Part shown: piece by piece, positions 11,818 through 23,800 of the stretch
How positions within the stretch are numbered: the first letter of the stretch is position 1
How the letters are laid out: every line of letters begins with the position of its first letter
DNA from: Solenopsis invicta
Lineage: Eukaryota > Arthropoda > Insecta > Hymenoptera > Formicidae
Assembly: GCF_016802725.1 (NCBI RefSeq)
Contig: NC_052666.1
Location: forward strand, 24,643,497 to 24,707,496
Direction of reading: 5' to 3'
Length of the DNA stretch: 64,000 bases
The notes under the pieces: generated by a model
Told to the model about the DNA's origin: nothing
The model's input: the letters and a program-made list of their open reading frames with translations, nothing else
The model's database searches: none
Program-made: the position numbers and the translations under genes

Positions 11818-14800
11818 CTGCAAAATGGATATTTCGTAATGTTATTTGCTGCGCCGCACGCTCGGAAACGTTTCTGAGATAGCGCGTTGATGTTTCCAAT
11901 CCATCGTTATTTATATAGATATATAAACAAGTAGAGCGGAAATTTGTTACATGTCTAATGACTGTAAAAGGACGAAGGGAGCATACACAGGCTTAAATTA
12001 ATTAATAAATAAGTAGCCGGTTGTGCGCGAGGCGTGTCGCATCCGATCCTGTTGGCAGTAATTTTCGGACGGCGGCCGCACATTTGATGAGCCGGCACGT
12101 TGATTAGTAGTATGATTACGAGGGTAGTTGCGGGATTGTACCTTTTTTACCGGTATACGCGTGACGCTTCAGTCTGTCATAAAGATCGTCTTTCGTGCCG
12201 TAAATACTGGCGTTCGATCGGGCAAGACTGTTCATCTTGCCACCGTTGTGCAGGCTCTCTGTAAAAGAAAAAAAAAACTTGATGAGCACTCTTAATATTG
12301 CAATTTAAATTATATGTAAAATATTCACATGTATTTTTTTGTTATTTCTATCCTAGTGAAAAAACTTAATGTTTCACTGTATTATATTTTTAAGAATTTT
12401 TAATATTTTTAATTTATGAACATTTCTGAAAGATATCTTAAACTTCTTTCAATTTTATGTTTTCTTTTGAAATTATAAAATAAAAAATTTTATAATATTT
12501 TAAAACTTATATAGAAAAGATGTAGAGTTTTTCATCACTTCTGAAAAATGTTATATTTTAAATTTACGAAAATTTAAGAAAAATATCTAAAACTTCTTTC
12601 TTTTTTTGTTTTGTTTGGAAATTAGAAAAGAAAATATTTTTAAAAATCTTAGAATATTTCAGAGTTTACATAAAAAAGATATAGATTTATTTCAGCACTT
12701 GTGAGAAAAGTGTTTTGTAAAATAAAAAATCTGAAAAATTCTTTTAAAAGTTATAAAATTGTACAGAGAGAAAAATTCTAAAGAATTCTAAAGAACAATT
12801 TTTATCAGGGCACAATAGATATCAATATTGTGAGAATAAATAATTTGCAACAATATTATGTCGTTGAAACTTGAATTGTAGTCTTGATTTCGTGCTTGGA
12901 ATATTTCACACAATGCTTACCTTTCATATAAGTTTCGTTATAGAAATTGGGCATTTCCCAGCCATCCTCCTCGTCGTCGTAATAATGAGCGTACGTGCTG
13001 TGATGTGACGGCGCTATCGACTCGGCGTACGGCGTTGGCGCACCATAATAGAAATTTACTTGGGAACCGTTTTGGTCGGTTGCCGGAGTAAGCATCTTCT
13101 TCGGCTCCTTTTTTCTAGAGGCTCTGTGAAAAAGAAAGATATCTCATTACTGATAAAATGATAATATATATAATACGATTTATATCTGAATAATATTATT
13201 AAAAAATTTCTTATAATACACGAATAAAAGAGGATTATCTCTTGATATCGCAGATACTATCGTTATCACGTGTATAGATTAATCGAATTTTTTTACGAAC
13301 CTGACGCAAATCATCCAGACGAGTAGCACGACAATAATTATCAGAATAACACCTCCCGCTATGCCGCCCGTGATGTAGAAGAATTCGGACTTCTCTGTAC
13401 AATGTTTGCCTGTGAAGCTGCCGCTGCATCTGCACGAGGGTTGTCCGCGCGAATCCTTCAGGCAGACACCCTCGTTGTCGCAATAGCCCAGACACACGTC
13501 CGTGCACACGGTTCCGGTGCCGTTGTATCCAGGTTTACACTCGCATTTAAAGTCGCTCGTCTCAGGTATAAGCAGACAGTACGCGTTTGCGTCGCAATGC
13601 ATTTCTTCGCCGCTGGTCTCGCAAGGATTCGTGCAGTCTGACTTGCTTGTCTGTTAACATATGTAGACATTATTCGGCATATTATTTTAATTTTTTATTT
13701 ATCGATAAATAATTTTATCTTAAACTTTATACCGAATAAGCATTTAAACATACAAATACTTGAACTCAAGTTCTCTACACTGAAGGAAAAATGTTAACTT
13801 AAGTAAATTTATTAATTTGATTAAATTTATTCAATTCAAGTATTTACAAATTTATAATTTGAACTAATGTTTAAATATTTCATATAATTAAATTAAATAT
13901 ATAAATACTTGGATCAAAAACAATTTAATCAAGTTGAAAATTTTACCGAGTTAACAACTTTTTTTCTCAGTGCGTGTAAGGAAATTTATTTATTGATATT
14001 TTAGAGAAGAAAAACTTACAGCAGCAGATCCTTTGGTACTGGTGTTCGGCGGGCATGGGATGCAGAAGGTTTGCTGCGGCTCCGATTGATAACTTCCTTT
14101 CTTACACTCCACGCACTCGTTAAGAGTACCGTTGAGGAATGTTCCGGGTTCACAGACAGGGAGCGAGCAATCCTCAACCTGCGCTGATCCCATGTTCGGG
14201 GTGGTTCTGCCGAGTGGACAGGACTGACAGGCTGCCTGCACCCCTTGGGTTCGATACGTGCCGCGCGGGCAAGACTCGCATTTTCCTTCGACGGCCAACT
14301 GCTGTCCGGACCCGCACTCGTCTCGACATTCTTCCCGCGAGACCGCTTCACCCGTTCTCGTGGTCTTTCCGAGGCCGCACAGCTGGCAGGAGAAGCTTCC
14401 CTCATTCGGTTGGTAGAATCCATGGCCGCAGTTACGGCAGAGACCGAGTACGTCGTCGTAGTACTTGCCGGCAGGACAACGCTCTTTGCAGTCCGCCGCG
14501 CTACGCGCTCCAGGACCCTCGGTCACGCTGGGACGGCCGGCGATTATTGGGCAGGAATTGCACTTTAATTTTCCGGACTCGCTCTGGTAAGTGCCCACGG
14601 GACAGGACACGCATTGCTTCGTCTCTTCGTCATAGAAAGTGCCCACCGCACATGGTACTGCGAGTAATTGATAGTGAGCTTTGATCTCAAGTGCTTTTAT
14701 CAATATATTTTATTATTGCAAAAAGCACATTACAATATTTATGAAATACAAATAGTCTGTAAGTATATTAAATGATTTTAAGGAGTGATTCTTCATATTG

Positions 14801-17800
14801 GTTCGAGACAAATATTTGATATGTTATGTTTAAAATCGTTTAGTTTCAAAGACTGTGTCAAAGTTGGAGGACATCTTTTAAAATCTTTTAGAATAATTAA
14901 GGACTATCCTGTACATTTTCTAAAATTCAACAGAGATATTCTTTTATTTCACGGACAGAGATTTGATTATTTCGAAGAAATGATTTTTCTTGATAATTTA
15001 TAAAACACAATGTCTTACCACAATCCGGTGCCATAACAACTTGACCAATAGGACAGGCGTAATCGGATTCCAAGACAAGAGATGCGGGATCTGGCACTGT
15101 ATTAGGTAGAATGTCGTGAACGTCGAATTGGTCCTCTTCCAAGATCAGTTTTTCAAGCAACGTTTGTACAGTAGAACGCTCGTTCGAATTAGCATTCAGA
15201 ATCGGATCACTGCGAAATATAAGCGTGAGTTATCGTTTTTTGTAAATCGATGAAATGTTCGTGGTAGCAACAGGCATGGAAGGGTTTTGCGCAAATATGT
15301 ACAGCCGTTATCTCGAGGAGAGTATAGTTAAGGCAGCCTTGTCCAGGATCCTCATCAGTGGACTCGTGTACCGCAGGTTAAAACCGCACTCATACCCTTA
15401 GCAATTTTAAATAATATACGCAAATTTCTATATTCATTCGTTGTCGTTGTTGATCATGTACGTTATCAAAATTGGAATTGTAAACCGAGGCTGTTGAATC
15501 ACTTACGTGAATGCATGTCACAGAATTTGAAATAGCAAAATAAATACATAAATCGAATTAGAGAGACTTTTTTCTAGAATTTATCTACAAAACCATGATA
15601 GTTGTGAAACAACATGGGATTTCAAAGAATTTTATAATACTACTGATGTCCCTTTCCAAAATTAACATTTGATTTTAGTTTAATTTATTTGTTATTTTTT
15701 TCTAAAAATTAAAAAAGATTATATAACAATACATACTTTTAGTGTAGCGAATAAAATTTAAATATACTAATCAAGAATTTAGTTTTTATAAAAGCTGAAT
15801 CAATTTTGCAGGTAACAGCGATTTTTACTCATATTTGTACAAAAGATTTGATATATAATTTTAATTTTAATAATTTGTAAATTTTATTAAAATCTATTTA
15901 AAATATATTTCACATTTTAATAGATATTAATAAATTAGAGAAAACCGCTTAAAATTTTTCAAAATACCATATTGTCCCATAACTATTATAATTTTGAGAG
16001 TAAATTCTAAGAAAAAATTCTTTCCATGATTTATATATTATTTTTGACAATCTAATCAAATAATTTCTGTGACGCCTGTAATTGCATATGCTTGAGTTTT
16101 TGATTCTGTAAGTCAACATCATCTTCTAACAAAATAATAGATAAATTTCTTTTGAACAAAATTAAAATATGTTAAGCGACTTCACAGCTTGGTTACACAT
16201 TTTGATTTTGTTACATTGTTATCATTGTTGGAAAATATGTGAACACCTGATGCAGCTCGCTACGATGACGTCCCACCTGTATGTATGGTGATCGGTCGTG
16301 ATCAGTTAGTAAGAACGTGCAGCTTTTACTTTCGTACAGCTATTAGGCTTGATCCCTGACACTTTGCTAGCTGTAGGATTAGTCGTTAGTATGATTTGTC
16401 CGATGAATTTTCGATGCTTATTACCAATCTAAGAGTTATGCGCTATTATCGCAGGAGACGAAGGAACACTGAAACGTGATTAACGCGGGAAATTATGATA
16501 AACTGTATGAAGGGTAACGTATTAGAGATGATAACAAATGGCGGGCAAGACAATGTAAATGAATTGAGTCTCGCTGGCATGAATCGAGCTATCCTTACTT
16601 TATCGCTGGGAACGAGATCTCCACCTCGTAGGTGTCACTGCCTTGGCGACCCTTTCTCGTTCTATGATGCAACACAAGTAACAAAAATACTCAGTACGAA
16701 GGTATACTGTAAGCGAAACGCGTGACGCGGACAATGAAATAAACACTGACTGCAGTATCGAATAATTAAGCGATCGGTATGATCGAGATACAAAAGCAAG
16801 CTATGATTTACACGTACTATAAATTATTTTAAATAAGAGGAACACACATTTATTGCGATGATTGAGTGAACGTGGTGTTTAATCCTGGTGGAAAAATTTT
16901 AATAAAATTTTGATAACATTTTATATTTATTTTGAAACATTTTGATCAGTGATTTTATCAAAATTTCAACAAAATTTTATAAAAAGCTCAACAAACTTGT
17001 AATAAAACGACAATAATAAATTATTAAAATTTGAATGATATGTTATTGATTTGTTAATAAAGTATCTATGATTTTTCGTTACAGATTAAAATTTTCAGTA
17101 TAATTTCCTTACTTTCTTATTAATTAATGTTAATAAATTTTTATTAAAATTTCATTGAATCGTCATTAAAATGTTATCTATTTTTTGTTAAATGCAGAAA
17201 ATTATCTTTTCAAAGAAATATGTATAATTAAAATTTTGTTGCATATTCATTGAAATTTTATCAAACATTTATAGAAAACAAAGTTTGTAGAAATTTTTAT
17301 TAAAATTTTCATACCAGGGAAAAATTGTAATTTGCATGTGCAAATGTTTCAACATTTTCTAAAACGTTTGATAATTGGAAAATCATAAATTTGTGTACAC
17401 TTACGGTTCCGCGGGCACAGCAGCAGAAACGACGTACGTTCCACCGTCTTCCTCGTTCGTTTCTCTCGTTGTACGTATGCGGTGATCGCAATTTACGTCA
17501 ATATCAAGATTCTTGCATTCGCGAGTGCCTAAAAAAAGAATAAGTGAAAGTGTAAAAAATTAAATTAATGTAGAAAATTACATGTAAAAAGTATACGTAT
17601 TTTAAGTATATGCCTTTTTTGAAAATATAATTTCTTAATTAAAACAAATAAAATATAATACTTCCATTTTCAAGAAATTCAGTGAAAAATAACATTTTGG
17701 TCATAGTTTTATTTTTTTTTTAAATTAAACAAATAAAGTGGAGAGGTCAAATTTTTAATACGATAGTCAAAGAATTATTTTGACTAATTTTAGTTAAAAT

Positions 17801-20800
17801 CCCATTGTTAGTAAATTAATGTCCTATTATATTACAGTGTCGTTTGGCATAGAATTCAATTTAAATTTTGAGGGTCACAAAATGGGCGAAAAAACTTGTG
17901 TTTGATTATTCTGTCATAGATGATAATCCATTTGTAAATTTCGTATTACCTTCGTAAGAATACGAACAGAAATTCCAGTCTCTGTTCAAAGAGTTCACGG
18001 CATTTCGAACCTTTTGTTTGAGTACACCTTGGCCGGCCTCATTGCAAAGCACCGATGTGGGGAAATTCATTTTAATTCTGAAAACCCTTTGAGCTGACGC
18101 AGCGCCTAAAACAGAATATATATGTTAATTTATCCAGAAAATAAAAGCACTGTGAAAAAAAACGAATCAAATGCTTACTCGTACAAGCTGGATACACCAA
18201 AGGTAGACTAGGATTACTGGTGGGTCTCCAGAAGCCTTCTGCACCGCACGTGTAGAATTTAGGGACCTCTTGTGAGAATCGAAGTCCGGCGTTGCAGCTA
18301 ATCTCGCAGACCTTGAACTGGCCGCCCGAGCCCCAATCTTTGCATTGTTGCGTACCACCAATAGGATCGTCCAATAGTGGGCAAAAGTTGACTGCAATAA
18401 GAATTCACATAAATTTAGAAAATTTACGCGCACGCAACGAAAAAAACTATTTTAGCGTATATTGGACAAATATTGACTGAAGAGATGACTTTACTTACAC
18501 AATACGTAAACTTTAAAGCTACAGCTAGCGGAGTTTCCGGCCTGATCGTAAGCCACATAGCTGATATCGTAGGTGCCCCATAACAGAGTTTGTCCAGATC
18601 GGTGTCCATTCTTCTCCTGGATCCTAACGACGCCGACATTGTCACTGAAAAGTGGTTCGTCCCAGGTGACGATCGATGATCCGTTCTTCGCAATTACCCA
18701 AAGATCGCCCGGGCAGTGCTCCACTCTGGGTGGAATCTTGTCGGCCTCGAGTTGCTGGCATTTGTTGCCGCCGTAACCGAGTGGACATACTCGCTGCCCG
18801 CAGTGCGACGGCACGACTCTCTCGACACCACCTACGGTCTCGTCGTATCCTGCCCACGTCAACACCAAGCCTTGATAAAGAACCGGTTCCGTGCGGCAAT
18901 CGCGAACTTGCTTCTGAATCTCGTTCGTTACGTGCAACGCACGACCCCAGACTTGCACCTTGGTCAGATGGCCTTGGAAGCCAGACTCCGTGTAACCTTT
19001 CGTAGTGTCGCTCTGCGGTTTTCCTAATACTGTCCATGCGCTGCAAAACGGTTTAATTATCAATGAATATTCATTTTTAAATATTATAAAAAAGAATTAT
19101 CGGAGAAACATTGAGGAAAATGTTTCTCTAGCAAACCACAAATATAACTGCCATATAATATAGACACAATGTAATGGTAAAATCGTTACATTTATGTACA
19201 TTATATAGCAGTTATATGTGTCTTTGTTAGGTTATAATTTTTAACATTTTTTTTCTGAAAAGACACTTACTATGCTGGGAGTGATCTGCCACTACCGTAG
19301 CCCTCAGTCTTGCTAGCAATGAGGCCTTCTGTGATTAAAATGAGTTCTCCGCTATTCTCACCGTTCCAGACAACAGCGACGTGATGCCATTGTCCGTCAT
19401 TTATGGTCGCGTATTCTCTGAATGGCAGGTAGACATCTTGCAGGTCGTGGAAGAGAGATACCTGGACACCATTACTGTGTGCCTGGATCATAAGTCTTCG
19501 GTTCGTTGGAACGTGCGGCGAACTAAAGAAAAGACGTTACATATGTATATACACGTGTGCTACATTATTTGAAAGGAGGATAATGAATTATGCTAGTTTC
19601 AAGCGTAACAAAAGCGTAATTGAACCTATACCTGACGCTGTAAAGACTAAAGAAAATTCCAGCTTCGTCTTTCTGAGTAAACTGCACCCACATAGCGATA
19701 GTTAGGCTCTTCGTGGAGCCAGTGAAGAATGGAATGACCTGGGAAGCACTGCTGCGTCCCGGATCACTGAAGTACAAATCGTAGTCCACTTGGATAGCTG
19801 TTAAAACCAGGATTAAACGATATAAAAACTAATCATCCAATATAATATTTTAAAAAAAGTAATTCGAGAGAAACGTACATTTTCTGCAATCATCGCCAGT
19901 CAGATTGAACGGGCACTGGCAGAAGAATTTGCCTGTGAGATCAATACAGGTTGCCGATGGTGGGCAAGAATTCTCTTTGCAATCTATTATATCTTCCTCG
20001 CAAGTTTGGCCTATGTAAGATAATTAAAGAATCAATTTTTTTTAGAAATAATTCCAGTTTTTAATAAAATTTTTAATAAAATTTCAATAACTCTTTAATA
20101 ATTTTATGGACTTTAATAACATTTTAATTATATTTTGTATAAAAAGTTATTTTTACTTTTAATAAAAAACAGATGACATTTTAACGAGAATTCAATGAAA
20201 ATTTAATAAAATTTCAATGAAGAGTTATCAATATTATTTAATCAAAAAAAAAAAAGGAAATTTAATTGAAACTGCATATATTTATAAATAAATTTTTAAT
20301 AAAATTATAACAAAAAATTACAAATATTTGGTAATGATAAAATAAAGACGTTTTATTAAAATTTCAACGATCTATTATTCCAATTTCAGTTATAAATTTA
20401 TTGATTTCTTCCTGAAATGTTGAAATTTTGATGGAATCATCAATCAAAATATTCCAAAATGAACATAAAATTCAATAAAATGTCATCGAAGTTTCATAAA
20501 AAAATTATTAATATTTTATTAAAATTTTTTTGCTTGAGAATAAATACGTTTAATTAGATAAATGACGTATTAAAGTGGATATGTTGAAATTATACCGGTA
20601 TATCCTGGAGGGCATATACAAGTGAATCCAGGGCCTTCGTCGATGCAAGTGGCTCCATTTTTGCAAGCGCCGGCTTGACAAGCATCGTATTCGTATTGAC
20701 AGCCAATACCGGTGTAATCGTTAGGGCAAGTACAATTCAAGCCAGAACCAAAATCTTGACAGCGGCCGTGATGCATGCATGGATTTCCGATGCAGCGTTC

Positions 20801-23800
20801 CGGCGCCGTTTCGCATTGTTTGCCATCGGTTCCGGACGGACAGCTGTCGATTGAAAACGTATAAATCAACTGAATAAATAAACGTATAAATCAACTCGTA
20901 TAAATCAACTGAATTTATCATTTGTGTGAAACATCGTGGAAATATGAACTTACACGCAGAAGTAATCCATAAACAGATCCACGCAGGTGGCATCGTTCTG
21001 GCAAGGTCGATTCTGACAATTGCCGACATCTGTTTGACAGTACACCCCGCTCCATCCCTCCGGGCATATACACTTGAACGCACCGACCTCATCTCTACAC
21101 GTCGCACCGTTCAGACACGGATCGGACGCGCAATCATCTATGTCAAACTCGCAGGACGGTCCGGTGTAGCCTTCACGACAGTGGCAGACGAAGGTGTTAT
21201 CGAGATCTACGCAGCGATCGGTGCCGATCGGATTGCAAGGATCGCTCTGACACTCGTCGATTTCCGCCTCGCACTGCAGCCCGACGAAGCCCGGTCTACA
21301 CTTGCAGACGAAGCCCTGCAGTTGGTCTATGCACGTGGCTCCGTTCTGACAAGGATCCGACGCGCAGTCGTCGATTGTGTGCTGGCACTGCTTGCCCGTA
21401 TAACCGGGCTCGCAGGTGCACGTGTAGTCGTCGATCTGGTCGATGCATTGGCCATTGTTCCGACATGGTCTTGATGCGCATTCGTTGATGTTCGTCTCGC
21501 AGGCCGTCCCGGTCCATCCCGGTTGGCAGATACACTCGTGACTGAAGAGTTTGTCCACGCAGATTCCGTTCAGGCAAGGATTGCCCGAGCAGAGATCAAT
21601 TTTATCGTGGCAGCGTTTACCAGTGAATCCCGGTGGACAGTCGCACGTGAAATCGGCGATCAGATCGGTGCAGTTGGCGCCGAGTAGACAAGGTCGCTCA
21701 GCACAATCGTTGGTATTGATCTCACAACTTTGACCTTCCCATCCTGGCAGACAGTCGCATTTGTAGCGGCCTTGCTGAAGAGCTATGCAAGTTGCGCCGT
21801 TATTGCAAGGATTTCCACTGGCCGTGCAAGGATTTATCTGTATAAAGACGTGAAAATAAGATAAAATTAGACAAATTATGAATTTTAATATATTATAAGA
21901 ATAATTTCTGAAGCAATTTTATAAAATTTGAAAAATATAAAGTTTTCTTTTTTTTTTTAGAAATCTTTATATATGAAATAATTTTGTAATATTAAAATTT
22001 TTTTTATAATTTCTGAAAAACAACTTAAAAATCTGAAAAATTTTAAGTATTTTTAAAAAATCTTCATAAATTAAAAATGTAAAAAAGTCTAAAGAATTAC
22101 TCTACGAAAAGAAAGTTGTACGAAAAATATTCACTAGAAATATAAATTAAATAATCTATAATGTTTACAGATAAAGTATGATTTAATTGTATTAAATTTT
22201 ATCAAATTTTAAAGGAAAGAAAAAGAAGCAAAATACTTACAGTGATGTCGCAATCGACTCCGGTGTATCCGGATCGACAGAGACACGTGTAATTGTTAAA
22301 CCCAGGCTCATCCTTGCACATGGCTCTTTCTGGACACGTATCATTTGTACAATCCGATTTCTCATCTTGACAATTGATGCCAGAATAGCTGTTGGCGCAC
22401 TGACACCTGTATCCTTGCGGCAGATCTATGCAAGTGGCACCGTTGTAACACGGCTGAGATGCGCACTCGTCGATATCGATCTCGCAACGTCTTCCTGAGA
22501 AGCCAGCCGGACAGAAGCAATGTATGCCGTGTCCCATCGGCACGCAAAGACCACCGTGCTGACACACGCTGTCGGTACACTGGACAGGCTTGCACTCCTC
22601 GCGACCGACCGAACCAGGTCCGTCCGTGTACATGTTTGTGGGACACTCGACACACGTGGTCGCGCCATGCTGAGGTTGGAAGAAGTTCTTGGGACACTGA
22701 GCGCAAGGAGAGAGTCCCGTATCCGAGTACATGCCCGGCGAACATTTGGCACGGCAACGATCGCGACCGGGCGCAGCCGGTTGGTAAGTGAACGTCCCAG
22801 CTGGACAGGTCTGACAGTCCTTGTAGCCTCCAATCGGCGGTTCGCCGGTGTAGCTGTTCCTAGGACATTCGAGGCAAGGTACGAGACCGGTGGGCGAGTA
22901 TGTGCCGTAACCGCAAACTGGTACGCAGTCGTCTATACTTTTCGAGCCTTCCTCCTTCGTATACGTGCCGAATGGACAGCGTAAGCAGGAACCTTGACGG
23001 TCGCTATTCTGATAGAAGCCCTTCGGGCAGGCTGTGCATTGCTTCTGTTTCTCTCCGGCGAAGGTTCCGGCAGGACAGTGCACTAAAAATATGTAGATTT
23101 TGCAATAGAATTCGTTAAGAAAGTAGAAAGTATGGATTAAGATAAATAGTACGAAGTACTGTCTACTTACGGCAACGTGGAACATCGTTGGTATCCATGT
23201 TCAATACTTCACCAATGCTGCACGTAAAGCCCCTGTTAATGGATGACTTGAGAGCACGAAGAGGCGGGCACTGATTACCAATCGCAGAAACGTTCAATAG
23301 AGGTTCGATAACTGCGCTCGCGTAAGGGACCGATAAATCAAAGATCAAATTCAACGTGGAACCACAAAAATCGTACAATTGCGGTTGACGTTGTGCCGGA
23401 ACGATTACCAAGATAAAGTCCATCTGCAATTTGTAGGGAATTTCTTGTGTTGATCTTATTTTTCATCAATAGTTCTGATTTAATTAAATGGAATCATTTA
23501 TTAACACCATTCTTTCCTATTATTCTAATTATAGGACAGTCTGACAACATCTTTTCAATTTTTTTCCTCTATGTATAACTAATAATTTGTTAAAATTCTT
23601 GTTTAAGATTTTTTTTTAGAATTAAAGAAACAAATGTAAGAAAATAATGAGTTAAAATTTTATACAATTGAGATTTCTGTTTATACCTTGACAACATTCT
23701 CTTCGATCAGGAAAGGCACCGATCTGATAAAAGATACGTTCATATTCACGTTAATAGCGGAGCAACGTTGAGTCAAAATATTGTTAAGAGTCGAGTAATG

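Noticed and set aside
14139..14684. Plus-strand frame of 181 codons opposite GCC2/GCC3 array 2
   Set aside because: It is a shadow frame, arginine-rich and without a recognisable family.
20926..21474. Plus-strand frame of 182 codons over the EGF exon
   Set aside because: It is antisense to clear EGF repeats, whose composition leaves other frames open. It has no domain or splice logic of its own.
22520..22984. Plus-strand frame of 154 codons over the GCC2/GCC3 exon
   Set aside because: It is a shadow of the cysteine-rich minus-strand exon. The peptide is R/T/V-rich without motifs.
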